Source: Aurantiacibacter atlanticus
Lineage (GTDB): Bacteria > Pseudomonadota > Alphaproteobacteria > Sphingomonadales > Sphingomonadaceae
Direction: 5' to 3'
NCBI RefSeq assembly: GCF_001077815.2
Contig: NZ_CP011310.1
Span: forward strand, 2,418,001 to 2,482,000
Length of the DNA stretch: 64,000 nt
The notes under the pieces are model-generated. The model saw only the letters and a program-made list of their open reading frames with translations, made no database searches and was not told the DNA's origin. Shown in pieces: positions 52,639 to 63,307 of this stretch (positions are counted from its first letter, which is position 1; every line of letters starts with the position of its first letter). The translations under genes were made by a program, and so were the position numbers.

Positions 52639-53549
52639 CAGCTGTCTTCCCCCAATGCCAATTCCTGCTGCTGCGCACGGCCCGGCACATTCATATACAT
52701 GCGCGGCGCATTGCGCATATCGAATGACACTGCCTGCCCACCGATCAGACGATGGACGCCATCCGCCTGCGCAAAGCTGATGAGCGCAGCAGCCGATCTT
52801 TCCTTGCCTTCGGGCAGCGCCAACCGCTGATCGGTCACGAATGTGAGGTTCCAGCGCCGGTTGCCGACCCATTCTGCGGCCTTCACCTGCGCCTGCAAGG
52901 CGGGTACGGCATCAAGCAGAGAGGTTAAATCTTCTACACGGTCCTGTACGCCCGGCCCTTCGATCAGCAAATAATCTTCTGCTCCATCGCGGCCGATCGG
53001 TTCCAGTTCAACGCCTGTAGGATCAATCAGCATCAGCCTGTCTGGACGGCGCAATACGGCGTGCGGTTCTCGCTCTATGATATCAACGATCAGCGTGGAT
53101 GGCAGCTGGCGGGACACGCGGGCATCCTTCACCCAGGGCTGCAACAGCAGTTCTTCGCGCAGCCCATCCAGATCAACGCGGGTCATTGCCAGATCGTGCT
53201 GGCCGAAAGCGCGTTCGTAAACGGTCATTTCATTCATGCGCTGCGTGCCTGTCACCTGCACGTTGGCAACTTGGAAACCGGCATTGGATGCGATTTGTGC
53301 AAACCGGTCAGATGCCATAGCGGTCGCACCGGTTATGCTGGCGATAAACAACGCCAATGCCACGCCTGCTGCCAGGATCAGGAAGGTAAAGGCCTTGTGC
53401 AATTGATCTTCGGTGAAAGGCAGCATGCCAAGGACGCGCCAGATCAGCGATTGTCCCTTGTTACGCGCCGATTGGACGCGCCTGCTGTTACCCTGCGCGC
53501 GGGCCTGCCGCCGCACACCCTTGGTCTTGCGGGTGACGGTGCGCGCCAT
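52638..53549 (-). CDS. ftsQ: Cell division protein FtsQ
   Basis: A 303-residue bitopic membrane protein of the divisome. A basic cytoplasmic segment of about 55 residues (KTKGVRRQARAQGNSRRVQ) precedes one helix (FLILAAGVALALFIASITGA). The POTRA domain follows (FQVANVQVTGTQRMNEMTVY, ERAFGQHDLAMTRVDL), then the FtsQ beta domain (ARVSRQLPSTLIVDIIEREP). Start and stop overlap ddl and ftsA by one base each. Confidence 0.94.
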   Translation of the reverse strand: MARTVTRKTKGVRRQARAQGNSRRVQSARNKGQSLIWRVLGMLPFTEDQLHKAFTFLILAAGVALALFIASITGATAMASDRFAQIASNAGFQVANVQVTGTQRMNEMTVYERAFGQHDLAMTRVDLDGLREELLLQPWVKDARVSRQLPSTLIVDIIEREPHAVLRRPDRLMLIDPTGVELEPIGRDGAEDYLLIEGPGVQDRVEDLTSLLDAVPALQAQVKAAEWVGNRRWNLTFVTDQRLALPEGKERSAAALISFAQADGVHRLIGGQAVSFDMRNAPRMYMNVPGRAQQQELALGEDS

Positions 53550-54526
53550 CAGACTGCCCCCGATCCGCTAGGCAGCTTGCCAAAGTGATGCAGCGCCTCT
53601 TCCACGATCAGTTCGCACAAATCGGGATAGGCGATATCGCAATAGCGCGCCTGTTCGGGCACCAGGCTAAGCGGGGTCATGCCCGGCTGGGTGTTGGTTT
53701 CAAGCACGAACAAGCCATCCTCGCCGCGCTCGTCATCCCAGCGGAAATCTGTCCGGCTAGTGCCGCGACAGCCCAGTGTGCGATGTGCATCTTCGGCATA
53801 GCGGCGGCACAATGCGGCAATGTTTTCAGGAATCTCGGCGGGAAAGACGTGCGTGGTCTGCCCTTCGGTATATTTATGTTCAAAATCGTAAAAACCTGAC
53901 GCGATGATCAGTTCTGTCACACCCAGCGCGCGGGCCTTGCCGCCTTCATCAATGACAGCCGTCGTCAATTCGCGGCCACGGATATAAGGTTCTGCCAGCA
54001 GGCTTTCAAAATCCTGCCAAGGGCCCTTGGCCTGCGCACTGATGGGATTGCCGTAATTGCCTTCATCGGTAATGATGGCAACGCCCACGCTGCTGCCTTC
54101 ATTCACGGGTTTGAGGACATAGGGCCGCGCGACGGGATCAGCCTTGAACAGCTCTGTGCTTTTCACCACCCGTCCACCGGGCATGGGAATGCCGTGCGGG
54201 ACAAGCGCCTGCTTGGTCAATTCCTTGTCAATGGCGACGACCGAGGTCGCCAGACCCGAATGCGTATATGGCACGCCCATGAGATCGAGCATGCCCTGAA
54301 CCGTGCCATCTTCGCCCGGAACGCCGTGCAGAGCATTGAACACGACATCGGGCGCAGCGGCGGCGATCCTTGCCGCGACGTCGCGATCCATATCGAGTCG
54401 TGTGACCGTGTGGCCCGCGCTTTCCAGTGCATCGGCCACGCCATTGCCTGACATGAGCGAGACTTCCCGTTCATTTGCCCAGCCGCCCATCAGGACGAGG
54501 ATATGCAGGGGTTGCAGACGGGCCAT
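53549..54526 (-). CDS. ddl: D-alanine--D-alanine ligase
   Basis: This ATP-grasp enzyme of 325 residues joins two D-alanines for the peptidoglycan stem peptide. Seen are VLMGGWANEREVSLMSG at the start, ALHGVPGEDGTVQGMLDLMG, the ATP-binding VLKPVNEGSSVGVAI, and the metal site FVLETNTQPGMTPLSL. ATG 54526 overlaps the murB stop by one base; the frame upstream lies inside murB. Its place between murB and ftsQ corresponds to ddlB. Confidence 0.96.
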   Translation of the reverse strand: MARLQPLHILVLMGGWANEREVSLMSGNGVADALESAGHTVTRLDMDRDVAARIAAAAPDVVFNALHGVPGEDGTVQGMLDLMGVPYTHSGLATSVVAIDKELTKQALVPHGIPMPGGRVVKSTELFKADPVARPYVLKPVNEGSSVGVAIITDEGNYGNPISAQAKGPWQDFESLLAEPYIRGRELTTAVIDEGGKARALGVTELIIASGFYDFEHKYTEGQTTHVFPAEIPENIAALCRRYAEDAHRTLGCRGTSRTDFRWDDERGEDGLFVLETNTQPGMTPLSLVPEQARYCDIAYPDLCELIVEEALHHFGKLPSGSGAV

Positions 54527-55485
54527 CAGGGGCGGCCCACCCGCTTGATTTCCCATTCCAGCGCCATACCGGTTTTCTCAGCCACGCGGCGGCGCACTTC
54601 TTCGCCCAGCCCTTCTATATCCGAACTGGTCGCCTCACCGGTATTGATCAGGAAGTTGCAGTGCTTTTCACTTACCTGCGCTCCGCCCAGGGTGAGGCCT
54701 CTGCAACCGGCCTCGTCAACCAGCTTCCACGCCTTATTGCCTTCAGGGTTCTTGAAGGTCGATCCGCCTGTCTTGGTGCGCAAAGGCTGCGAATTTTCGC
54801 GCTCTTCGGCGATACGGTCCATTTCCGTGCCGATTTCCTTCGGATCGCCTGCGACGCCCTTGAATCGCGCTGCCACGACGATAGCACCATCGGTCAGGCG
54901 CGAATGGCGGTAGGAATAATCCAGATCGCAAGCAGGAATGGTGACATATGTGCCATCGGGCATCACCACGTCGCAATCGACGAGAATGTCGGCCACTTCG
55001 CGGCCATAGGCACCGCCATTCATGCGGACAAAACCGCCCACGGTGCCGGGGATGCCGCGAAGGAATTCCAGGCCAGCAATGCCGACATCGCGCGCGTTCG
55101 ACGCAACCAGAATGCCTGGCGCACCGCCGCCGCATTCGATCACGTGATCGCGCTTCACCTCTATGCTTGAAAAGGCCTTGCCCAACCGCACGACCACACC
55201 CGGAACGCCGCCATCACGAATAATGAGATTGGAACCAAGCCCCAGCGCCATTACCGGCGTACCTCTTTCAAGGCTGGACAGGAATGCGGTAAGATCTTCA
55301 ATATCGGCGGGTTCGAATAACCAGTCCGCCGCGCCGCCGCTCTTGAACCAAACCAGCTTGGCAAGCGAGGCATCCTTCTTGAGATCGCCGCGAATGCCGC
55401 CCAGGACGACCTCGCCTACGCCCGGCTCTTCATGCGAGCCGGGGGCTTGCCCGCTATACAGATTGTCGCCCGGTTGAATTGACAT
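54526..55485 (-). CDS. murB: UDP-N-acetylenolpyruvoylglucosamine reductase MurB
   Basis: This FAD enzyme of 319 residues reduces the enolpyruvyl group to give UDP-MurNAc. The FAD site is in VMALGLGSNLIIRDGGVPGVVV. The catalytic region has GIPGTVGGFVRMNGGAYG, and the active Ser lies in TGGSTFKNPEG. It is of the type I/IIb-like size common in alphaproteobacteria. ATG 55485 lies two bases after the murC stop; the longer frame to 55575 lies inside murC. Confidence 0.95.
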   Translation of the reverse strand: MSIQPGDNLYSGQAPGSHEEPGVGEVVLGGIRGDLKKDASLAKLVWFKSGGAADWLFEPADIEDLTAFLSSLERGTPVMALGLGSNLIIRDGGVPGVVVRLGKAFSSIEVKRDHVIECGGGAPGILVASNARDVGIAGLEFLRGIPGTVGGFVRMNGGAYGREVADILVDCDVVMPDGTYVTIPACDLDYSYRHSRLTDGAIVVAARFKGVAGDPKEIGTEMDRIAEERENSQPLRTKTGGSTFKNPEGNKAWKLVDEAGCRGLTLGGAQVSEKHCNFLINTGEATSSDIEGLGEEVRRRVAEKTGMALEWEIKRVGRP

Positions 55486-55487
55486 GA

Positions 55488-56912
55488 TTACGCCTGCGCC
55501 TCCGCGGTTCGCCGCTCTGCAACATCGGCGGCGAGACCGGCTGCCCATTTCGTGATGTCGCCCGCCCCAAGGCACACGACCATGTCGCCCGGCGCAAGCT
55601 CGCCTGCCAGCTTTTCCGCAAGATCCGCGGGATTGGTCACAGCCTCTGCATGGCGATGGCCGCGCGCCTTGAGACCCGCAACCAGCGTATGTTCGTCAAC
55701 ACCCGCTATCGGCTCTTCCCCCGCAGGATAGACGGGCGCAGCATAGATAAGATCCGCATCGCTGAATGCGCCCTGAAAATCCTCAAGCAAATCGCGCAGG
55801 CGGGTAAAGCGATGCGGCTGCGCGACGGCAACCACGCGCCCGCTTGCCGCATCGCGCGCCGCTGAAAGCACGGCGCGAATTTCAACCGGATGGTGCGCAT
55901 AATCGTCGATCACGCGAATGTCCGGCGCGATTGTGCCAGTGTGGGTGAAGCGCCGCCGCACGCCGCCAAACTTGCTGAAACCGGTGCGGATAGTGTCAGG
56001 CGCGCAACCCATTTCCAGCGCCACGGCGATCGCAGCGCAGGCGTTCTGCACATTATGCCTGCCAGGCATGGGCAGTTTGATGCCGTCGATCCGCGTTTCA
56101 TTGCCATCCCTGCCCGTCTGCACCACGTCGAACCGGGTGACACCGCCATCAGGGGCGACGTTTTCGGCACGCACATCGGCATGGGAGGAAAAGCCATAGG
56201 TGATCACTCGCCTGTCACGCACCTTGGCGATGACATTGCGCACTTCATCATGATCGAGGCACAGCACAGCCGCGCCATAGAAAGGCACGTTCTCGATAAA
56301 CTGGACGAATGCATCCTTTACAGCGTCAAAACTGCCGTAATGATCGAGATGTTCGGGATCGATATTGGTGACGACCGCAATCGTGCCATCCAGCCGCAGA
56401 AAGCTGCCGTCGCTTTCATCGGCCTCCACCACCATCCAGTCACTATCGCCCAGCCGCGCGTTGGAGCCGTAGCTTTCAATGATCCCGCCATTGATGACGG
56501 TTGGATCAATGCCGCCTGCATCAAGCAGCGCAGCGACCATGCTGGTGGTCGTCGTCTTGCCATGCGTGCCCGCCACCGCGACGGTGCGTTTCAGCCTCAT
56601 CAGCTCCGCCAGCATTTCAGCCCGGCGCACCACGGGGACACGCGCTTCAAGCGCAGCGGCCACTTCGGGATTTGTGCGTTTAACCGCGGTGGATGTGACC
56701 ACCACGGCAGCATCGCCCAGATTGGCCGCATCATGCCCGATGGAAACGGCAATGCCGGAATCGCGCAAGGCCTGCACCCGCGCGCTTTCTGCCAGATCAC
56801 TTCCCTGCACACGGTAGCCAAGATTGTGCATGACTTCGGCAATCCCTGACATGCCTATGCCGCCAATGCCAACGAAATGGATCGTCCCGATATCGGTGCC
56901 GATTGCCTTCAT
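55488..56912 (-). CDS. murC: UDP-N-acetylmuramate--L-alanine ligase MurC
   Basis: MurC adds L-alanine to UDP-MurNAc. The 474 residues include the N-terminal [17 protein letters not shown], the ATP loop [15 protein letters not shown], the central [11 protein letters not shown], and the C-terminal [16 protein letters not shown]. Its ATG overlaps the murG stop by 4 bases. Confidence 0.96.
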   Translation of the reverse strand: MKAIGTDIGTIHFVGIGGIGMSGIAEVMHNLGYRVQGSDLAESARVQALRDSGIAVSIGHDAANLGDAAVVVTSTAVKRTNPEVAAALEARVPVVRRAEMLAELMRLKRTVAVAGTHGKTTTTSMVAALLDAGGIDPTVINGGIIESYGSNARLGDSDWMVVEADESDGSFLRLDGTIAVVTNIDPEHLDHYGSFDAVKDAFVQFIENVPFYGAAVLCLDHDEVRNVIAKVRDRRVITYGFSSHADVRAENVAPDGGVTRFDVVQTGRDGNETRIDGIKLPMPGRHNVQNACAAIAVALEMGCAPDTIRTGFSKFGGVRRRFTHTGTIAPDIRVIDDYAHHPVEIRAVLSAARDAASGRVVAVAQPHRFTRLRDLLEDFQGAFSDADLIYAAPVYPAGEEPIAGVDEHTLVAGLKARGHRHAEAVTNPADLAEKLAGELAPGDMVVCLGAGDITKWAAGLAADVAERRTAEAQA

Positions 56913-58177
56913 CGGCCCATGCCCGGCGTCGCTGTGGCCTTTGCCGTTGCACTTGCCGATTTTTCGCGTTCGCCCACGCGGATCACGTCCTGAACATCTG
57001 CCCCGCCAAAGCTTTCGACCAGATCGGCCAGATCACTTGCCGCCTTGGGCCGCCCGCAATTCCACGCGGCATGCGCAGCATTGGCAAGCGTTTCGGGGCG
57101 CTGCGCCATCGCCTGTATTTGGCGACTGATATCCTTGGTGAGCTTTTGCAGCACGTCGGACTGGCGTTTGCGATCAGCATTGGCCCTGTCGCTGAAGCCA
57201 GCATGATCAAGATCGGCCACGCTTGACATGGGTTGGCGGATAGAACGTGCCCCGCCCGCTTCCACCATCTCGCGGACATTGGCGCTCTGGTGATCGTCTG
57301 TGGCTATGGGCAATGGCATCAGGATCGCAGGCCGCCCTACGGCGGTGAGTTCGGCAATGGTCGATGCGCCGGCACGGCCGATAAACAGATGCGCATCGGC
57401 AAGCGTTGCTGCCATATCCTCGAAATAGGTGGCAAGATCGGCGGGAATATCATGATCGGCGTATCGTTTGCGCACTGCCTCAATATCTTCTGCACGGCAC
57501 TGCTGGGTGACCTGCAAGCGGCTGCGCAAGGCGGTAGGCAGCATGGAGAGCGCATCAGGCACCACGGCAGACAGCACGCGTGCGCCCTGACTTCCGCCGG
57601 TTACAAGCACGCGGAACAGGCCGTCTTCGGTAAATGCGGGAAACGGTTCATCGCGCAGCGCCAGCACACCGGGACGCACGGGATTGCCGACCAGATGGAC
57701 CTTGCCGCCATGCTTCCTGTTGAGCCGGTCCACCTGCGGATAGGCCGTGGCAATCGCATCCACCCTGCCACTGAAGAAGCGGTTTACCCGGCCCAGCACG
57801 GCGTTCTGTTCATGAATTACGGTGGGTATGCCCAGCGATCTTGCACCCAAAAGCGCAGGCATGGCGGGATAGCCACCAAAGCCTACAACTGCGCTGGGCT
57901 GGAAAGTTTCATACAGCCGCTTGGCCATTGAACGTCCCTTGAGGACGGATAACAGCCCGCCCAGCCAGCGCAGCGGGTTCTTGCCGAACCTGCCAGCAGG
58001 AAGAACATGCGCCGTCAGGAAGTCAGGCTTGCCGGGGATAGCCGCGCCGCGTTGATCGGTGACAAGGGCGACATGATGACCGCGCCGTTCCAGTTCATGC
58101 GCCAGCGCAAAGGCGGGAGTCAGGTGGCCGCCAGTACCCCCGGCAGCCAGCACAAAGTGGCGTGACGAAGCGGTCAT
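56909..58177 (-). CDS. murG: UDP-GlcNAc transferase MurG (lipid II synthesis)
   Basis: MurG adds GlcNAc to lipid I to make lipid II on the cytoplasmic face. The GT-B enzyme has [20 protein letters not shown] at the start, [30 protein letters not shown] and [24 protein letters not shown]. At 422 residues it is about 50 longer than most MurG proteins. The excess lies in the last third, in and after [20 protein letters not shown] and in a low-complexity tail ending ATATPGMGR. It overlaps murC and ftsW by 4 bases each. Confidence 0.94.
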   Translation of the reverse strand: MTASSRHFVLAAGGTGGHLTPAFALAHELERRGHHVALVTDQRGAAIPGKPDFLTAHVLPAGRFGKNPLRWLGGLLSVLKGRSMAKRLYETFQPSAVVGFGGYPAMPALLGARSLGIPTVIHEQNAVLGRVNRFFSGRVDAIATAYPQVDRLNRKHGGKVHLVGNPVRPGVLALRDEPFPAFTEDGLFRVLVTGGSQGARVLSAVVPDALSMLPTALRSRLQVTQQCRAEDIEAVRKRYADHDIPADLATYFEDMAATLADAHLFIGRAGASTIAELTAVGRPAILMPLPIATDDHQSANVREMVEAGGARSIRQPMSSVADLDHAGFSDRANADRKRQSDVLQKLTKDISRQIQAMAQRPETLANAAHAAWNCGRPKAASDLADLVESFGGADVQDVIRVGEREKSASATAKATATPGMGR

Positions 58178-59403
58178 AGAACATCTTCCTTCTCAAACGA
58201 GGCCTTCAGATCGAACGGCTCGCGGTCGAGATAAGGGTTGCGCCGCGTAACTGCCAGCAGAAGACCGACAGTAAAGCAGACAGCAAGCGTGGATGATCCG
58301 CCATAGCTTACCAGCGGCAGGGTCATGCCCTTGCTGGGGAAGAGTTGCAGATTGACGAGTATGTTGATGAAGGCCTGCCCCCCGAACAGCGCAATCAAAC
58401 CGCTGGCGGCCAGAATGATGAACAAGCGGTCTTCCTCCACCATGCGCACCAACACGCGCAGGATAATGGCAAGGTAAAGCAACACCACGGCGGCGCAGAT
58501 CAACAGGCCAAATTCCTCACCGATTACAGAAAAGATATAGTCCGTATGCGCTTCAGGCAGACGCATCTTGTTGCTGCCCAGCCAGAAACCGCTGCCGGTC
58601 CAGCCGCCGCCCTGCAAAGTTCGACCCGCAAGATCCACGTGATCATAGGCCGCCGGGCCGCCAAGGAAGGAATCGATGCGGTTGCGAGCATTGTCGTAAA
58701 ACAGATACGCACCCAGCAAGGCCGCCAGCACGCCGCCCGTCATCATGCCAATTTTTTGCAACGGCAGGCCCGCCAGCATTACCATGACGAACCATGCGCC
58801 GATAAACAGGATTGCCGCACCAAGATTTGGCTGGAGCATCAGCAGGACGACGATAAGACCCAGAAAACTTGCCGAAACGCCGATCACCGGCAGGCCTGGA
58901 TCGCGCAATTTCCACGATAGGATCCATGCCATCACCATGGCAAAGGCTGGCTTCAGAAATTCGCTGGGTTGCAGCGATATACCGAGATTCAGCCACCGCC
59001 GAGCGCCGTTTACTTCTGTTCCTATAAACGGCACCAGCACCATGGCGATCAGCATGCATACGGCCAGTCCGATTGCGGCACGGCGGAGCATGGCCACAGG
59101 CAATAATGACGTGCCGATCAACACGCACAGGCCCAATATCTGCATTCGCACATGCGCCCAGAAGAAATACAGATCCGGCAAGGTAACGCTGGTTGTGGAC
59201 AGGCGGCGCGCGCTGGCAGGCGATGCTGCGGCAACCGCAAGCGTGCCCGTCACCATCAATAGCAATACGAACAGTAGCAGCCAGCGATCAACTTCACGCC
59301 ACCAAATGCGCAAATTCCGCTTCCAGTCGGTGCGGTGGCGTAGACCAGCAGAGTGGCGACCACGTTCACCGGGTCGTGGAATGAAGATCGGGCTCGCGCT
59401 CAT
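58174..59403 (-). CDS. ftsW: Septal peptidoglycan glycosyltransferase FtsW
   Basis: A SEDS-family membrane glycosyltransferase of 409 residues that polymerises lipid II at the septum. About ten helices follow a basic N-terminus of about 35 residues. Family text includes GARRWLNLGISLQPSEFLKP, ALHTDYIFS-type text (LPEAHTDYIFSVIGEEFG) and LPLVSYGGSS. The Asp needed for catalysis in SEDS proteins lies in the extracellular loop before LAGRTLQGGGWTGSG. Start and stop overlap murD and murG by 4 bases. Confidence 0.95.
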   Translation of the reverse strand: MSASPIFIPRPGERGRHSAGLRHRTDWKRNLRIWWREVDRWLLLFVLLLMVTGTLAVAAASPASARRLSTTSVTLPDLYFFWAHVRMQILGLCVLIGTSLLPVAMLRRAAIGLAVCMLIAMVLVPFIGTEVNGARRWLNLGISLQPSEFLKPAFAMVMAWILSWKLRDPGLPVIGVSASFLGLIVVLLMLQPNLGAAILFIGAWFVMVMLAGLPLQKIGMMTGGVLAALLGAYLFYDNARNRIDSFLGGPAAYDHVDLAGRTLQGGGWTGSGFWLGSNKMRLPEAHTDYIFSVIGEEFGLLICAAVVLLYLAIILRVLVRMVEEDRLFIILAASGLIALFGGQAFINILVNLQLFPSKGMTLPLVSYGGSSTLAVCFTVGLLLAVTRRNPYLDREPFDLKASFEKEDVL

Positions 59404-60746
59404 GCCGCCGATTTCCCGTCAAATCCAAATCCGGCGATGATTTCACGGAAGCTTTCGCCACGCGATTCATAATCGCGGAACTGGTCGAAACTCGCGCATG
59501 CGGGGCTGAGCATGACAACATCACCGCTGCGCGCGCCTTCAATCGCCCGGCGCACCGCCTCGACCATCATTTCGCACCGTTCTACCTTGACTGCCGGCCC
59601 CAGAATATCGGCAAACATCGCGCCCGCTTCACCGATGGTATAGGCACAGGCAACATTGCCCAGAAATGGCGCGCATTCTTCGAGATTGTCTTCCTTGGGC
59701 AGGCCACCGCAAATCCAGTGAATGCGCGGATGTCCGCCTTCCGGCGGGAATGCCGCCAGCGCAGGGGCTGTGGAAGCAGGGTTGGTCGCCTTGCTGTCAT
59801 TGATAAAAAGGATGCCCTTGCTGTTCGCCACACGCTCCATCCGGTGTGGCAGGCCACCAAAGCTGGCCAGACCGCGCAGCACATCTTCCCGCGTTAGCCC
59901 GATTTCCTGCACGAGCGCCGCTGCAATGGTGGCGTTCTGTAAGTTATGCGGCCCCTGCAAGCTGGGCCATTCCGCCTGATGATCGGCCCATGTCGACACA
60001 TCGACGCAGATTGCCCGCCCCGGTTCACGCCGAGCAGCCTCTGCCTGCTGGGCTGCGCTGGTAGGGGCATCGTCACAGCCGAACACGGCGAATTGGCCGG
60101 GCTCCTGCATTGCAAACAGTCGCGCCTTGGACGTGGAATAAGCGCCAAAACTGGCGTAGCGATCAAGATGGTCGGGCGTGACATTAATCAACGCTGCCGC
60201 ATCGCAGGCGAGTGAAAATGTCAGGTCGATCTGGTAGCTGGACAGTTCCAGCACATAGACACCATTGTTATCATCGGCCCGCTCAAGCGGCGCCTCACCC
60301 AATATGGGCACACCGATATTACCGCCCATCCGCGCAGGGACGCCCGCTGTTTCCAGCAGGTGATGGACCAGAGCGGTGGTGGTGGATTTGCCATTGGTAC
60401 CGGTGATGCCGATCACCTTGTGCGGGGGCAGCTCTGTTCGCGCCTGCGCGAATAATTCGATATCGCCAATGATCGGAACGCCCGCCCTCGCTGCCTTCTC
60501 TGTCAGCGGGTGGCTGTTGAGCGGGACACCGGGCGATACCACGATGGCCTCAAATCCTGTCAGATCAATTTCCAGCGGATCAGCTATGGTGGCACGGGAC
60601 GCCAGCATTTCCCTGGGTTCACCCCTGCGATCCCATGCGGTGAGCTCTGCCCCACTAGCAAGCAGCGATTCTGCCACGGCCATGCCCGACCGCGCCAGTC
60701 CCAGCACGCAATAGCGTTTACCGGCAAAGGCGCGCGCCGTAATCAC
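59400..60746 (-). CDS. murD: UDP-MurNAc-L-alanine--D-glutamate ligase MurD
   Basis: MurD adds D-glutamate to UDP-MurNAc-L-Ala. The 448 residues show the N-terminal [18 protein letters not shown], the ATP loop [28 protein letters not shown] with its conserved Glu, [17 protein letters not shown], and [19 protein letters not shown]. Its ATG overlaps the mraY stop by 4 bases. Confidence 0.96.
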   Translation of the reverse strand: MITARAFAGKRYCVLGLARSGMAVAESLLASGAELTAWDRRGEPREMLASRATIADPLEIDLTGFEAIVVSPGVPLNSHPLTEKAARAGVPIIGDIELFAQARTELPPHKVIGITGTNGKSTTTALVHHLLETAGVPARMGGNIGVPILGEAPLERADDNNGVYVLELSSYQIDLTFSLACDAAALINVTPDHLDRYASFGAYSTSKARLFAMQEPGQFAVFGCDDAPTSAAQQAEAARREPGRAICVDVSTWADHQAEWPSLQGPHNLQNATIAAALVQEIGLTREDVLRGLASFGGLPHRMERVANSKGILFINDSKATNPASTAPALAAFPPEGGHPRIHWICGGLPKEDNLEECAPFLGNVACAYTIGEAGAMFADILGPAVKVERCEMMVEAVRRAIEGARSGDVVMLSPACASFDQFRDYESRGESFREIIAGFGFDGKSAA

Positions 60747-61813
60747 CGCAGCTTCAACGTCGCAAGACCGATGACGGCAAGCACAATGGCGATGATCCAG
60801 AAGCGAACGACCACGGTCGATTCCTTCCAGCCAAGCTGTTCGAAATGATGGTGGATCGGAGCCATGCGAAAAATCCGTCTGCCTGTCCGCTTGAACCAGA
60901 AGACCTGGATAATGACGCTCACCGCTTCCAGCACGAACAGGCCGCCTACGATTGCCAACACGATTTCGTGATGGCTGGCAACAGCGATAGCTCCCAGCGC
61001 GCCGCCCAGCGCCAGTGATCCGGTATCACCCATGAAGACGGCCGCCGGCGGCGCGTTGAACCACAGAAAGGCCAGCCCGCCACCCATGATGGCAGCGCAC
61101 ATGATCGCCAGTTCACCCGCGCCTGGCACATGCGGAATGCCCAGATATTCGGAAAAGTCGACGCGCCCCACCAAATAGCAGATCAGCAGGAACGCGCCCG
61201 CCGCTATCACCACCGGCATGGTGGCAAGGCCATCTAGTCCATCGGTCAAATTGACCGCATTGCCTGCCCCCACGATGACAAAGGCGGCGAATACATAATA
61301 GAACCAGCCCAGCGGGATGGAGGTGTTGGAGAGAAACGGAATGTAGAGATTGGTATTGATCTCGCTGACGATCAGGTAACTGGCGATGCCCGCCACGACA
61401 AATTCACCCAGCAGCCGAACCTTACCCGAAACACCGTGATGGCTGCGTTTTGTAACCTTGTCGTAATCATCGAGAAAGCCGATCAGTCCAAAACCCATCG
61501 TCACTGCGAGGCAGGCCCAGACAAACGGGCTGGCAAGGTCCATCCACAACAGCATGGAAATGGTGAGAGCGGTCAGGATCATCAATCCGCCCATGGTAGG
61601 CGTGCCGACCTTCGCCTGATGGCTTTGCGGGCCATCGGCGCGGATGGGCTGGCCCTTGCCCTGCCGCACACGCAGCATGTTGATGAAGCGCGGGCCGATC
61701 ACCAGGCCGATGATCAATGCCGTCAGCATCGCCGCACCTGCCCTGAAGGTCTGGTAACGGACGAGGTTCAACAACCCTTCAAATTCAAGCAGTTCGGCGA
61801 GGAAATAGAACAT
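60743..61813 (-). CDS. mraY: Phospho-N-acetylmuramoyl-pentapeptide transferase MraY
   Basis: MraY moves phospho-MurNAc-pentapeptide onto undecaprenyl phosphate to give lipid I. The 356 residues form about ten helices. Signatures are [37 protein letters not shown] (DDYDK), [16 protein letters not shown] and [15 protein letters not shown], with a late [13 protein letters not shown]. It starts 24 bases after the murF stop, one of the few small gaps in the cluster. Confidence 0.97.
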   Translation of the reverse strand: MFYFLAELLEFEGLLNLVRYQTFRAGAAMLTALIIGLVIGPRFINMLRVRQGKGQPIRADGPQSHQAKVGTPTMGGLMILTALTISMLLWMDLASPFVWACLAVTMGFGLIGFLDDYDKVTKRSHHGVSGKVRLLGEFVVAGIASYLIVSEINTNLYIPFLSNTSIPLGWFYYVFAAFVIVGAGNAVNLTDGLDGLATMPVVIAAGAFLLICYLVGRVDFSEYLGIPHVPGAGELAIMCAAIMGGGLAFLWFNAPPAAVFMGDTGSLALGGALGAIAVASHHEIVLAIVGGLFVLEAVSVIIQVFWFKRTGRRIFRMAPIHHHFEQLGWKESTVVVRFWIIAIVLAVIGLATLKLR

Positions 61814-61837
61814 GGGTGCGCGCTTCGGCCTTTACTG

Positions 61838-63307
61838 TCAGCGTTCTCGGGCGGCGAAATGCTCTACCACGCGGGATAGCCCTACCGAATTGGAACCCTT
61901 CACCAGCACAGCGTCCCCGCCTGCCAATCCGAATTCCTGTAGCGCCGCGATGGCTTCACCCGCATTATCGCAATGGGCAAAGCGAACGAGGTTGCCAAGC
62001 GCATCACGGGGAAGTTTCCCCATCTCACGAGCGAGTGCCAACATTTCCGGGCCGACTAGAACGGCATAATCCACCCCGGCTTCAATGACAGGCTGTGCCA
62101 GCTGGCCGTGGAATACTTCGGCAAAATCGCCCAGTTCCTTCATGCTGCCAAGCACAGCAATGCGGCGCGTAGCGGGGGTCTGGCCCAGCTGCGCGAGGGT
62201 GGCGCGCATGCTGGCGGGATTGGCGTTGTAACTTTCATCGATCACCAGCGCATGGCCACCCGGCATCTTGGCGCGCAACCTTGCCCCGCGCCCTTTCAAT
62301 CCGCCCATTTCTGCAAGCGCAAGACCCGCGGCGCCAAGATCGCCGCCAGCGGCATGAACAGCAGCCATGACGCACAATGAATTGTCGATCCAGTGTTCGC
62401 CCGGTTCCGCCACGGTGTAACACAGGCCGATAGCACCCAGCGCAGCGGTAACAAGCGCGCCGCCATTGTCCTGCGGGATGGCATCGAGCAGCCGCATATC
62501 GGCATCCGCTCCACGCCCGAAGGATATGACATTTGCCCCGCGCGCCTGCGCTGCATCGCGCAATTGCGCAAAATGCGGGCTGTCGGCAGGAATGACGGCC
62601 GTGCCGCCTTCTTGCAGCCCGCCAAATATCTCCGCCTTGGCAGCGGCGATTGCGTCCATGCTGCCGAGATTTTCGATATGTGCGGGCGCAATGGTCGTGA
62701 TGATAGCGATATGCGGACGCACCTGCGCGGTAAGGCCTGCGATTTCGCCAGCGTTATTCATGCCCATTTCGAACACGCCGAAGCGGCTGGGAGCGGGCAT
62801 GCGCGACAGTGACAACGGCACGCCGACATGATTGTTATAACTGCGTACGGAACGATGCGCCGCGCCGCGGCTGGTCCGCTCCAATGCGGTGAAAATCGCT
62901 TCCTTCACGCCTGTCTTTCCGACAGACCCCGTCACGCCAAGAATGCAGGCAGGCGAGCGATCCCGTGCCACCTGTGCCAACGCATACAAGGCAGCGGTCG
63001 TATCCTTGACAAGAACATGGGGGTAATCGATCGGACGATCAACGATGGCCGCTGCCGCGCCATTGGCGAAGGTTGCGTCAAGAAAGCGGTGGCCATCCAT
63101 CGCTTCCCCTTTGAGCGCAATGAACAGGTCGCCTGCCTGCACATCGCGAGAATCCATTTCAACACCGCTGACCTGGAACTGACCAGATGCCTTGCCGCCG
63201 GTTGCCTCAGCAATCTGGGCGGCGTTCCACAGTGCAAAACGCAGGCCACCAACCTGCTTGTCCACCCTTGTTCGCGGCCAGCGTAGCGTCTGGGCCAGCG
63301 CATTCAT
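61838..63307 (-). CDS. murF: UDP-MurNAc-tripeptide--D-alanyl-D-alanine ligase MurF
   Basis: MurF adds the D-Ala-D-Ala dipeptide. The 489 residues show the N-terminal substrate region VEMDSRDVQAGDLFIALKG, the ATP loop LGVTGSVGKTGVKEAI, VFEMGMNNAGEIAGL, and LVIDESYNANPASMRATL. The ATP loop has Gly-Val in place of the more common Thr-Thr after GKT, a variant I consider benign. It overlaps murE by 4 bases. Confidence 0.95.
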   Translation of the reverse strand: MNALAQTLRWPRTRVDKQVGGLRFALWNAAQIAEATGGKASGQFQVSGVEMDSRDVQAGDLFIALKGEAMDGHRFLDATFANGAAAAIVDRPIDYPHVLVKDTTAALYALAQVARDRSPACILGVTGSVGKTGVKEAIFTALERTSRGAAHRSVRSYNNHVGVPLSLSRMPAPSRFGVFEMGMNNAGEIAGLTAQVRPHIAIITTIAPAHIENLGSMDAIAAAKAEIFGGLQEGGTAVIPADSPHFAQLRDAAQARGANVISFGRGADADMRLLDAIPQDNGGALVTAALGAIGLCYTVAEPGEHWIDNSLCVMAAVHAAGGDLGAAGLALAEMGGLKGRGARLRAKMPGGHALVIDESYNANPASMRATLAQLGQTPATRRIAVLGSMKELGDFAEVFHGQLAQPVIEAGVDYAVLVGPEMLALAREMGKLPRDALGNLVRFAHCDNAGEAIAALQEFGLAGGDAVLVKGSNSVGLSRVVEHFAARER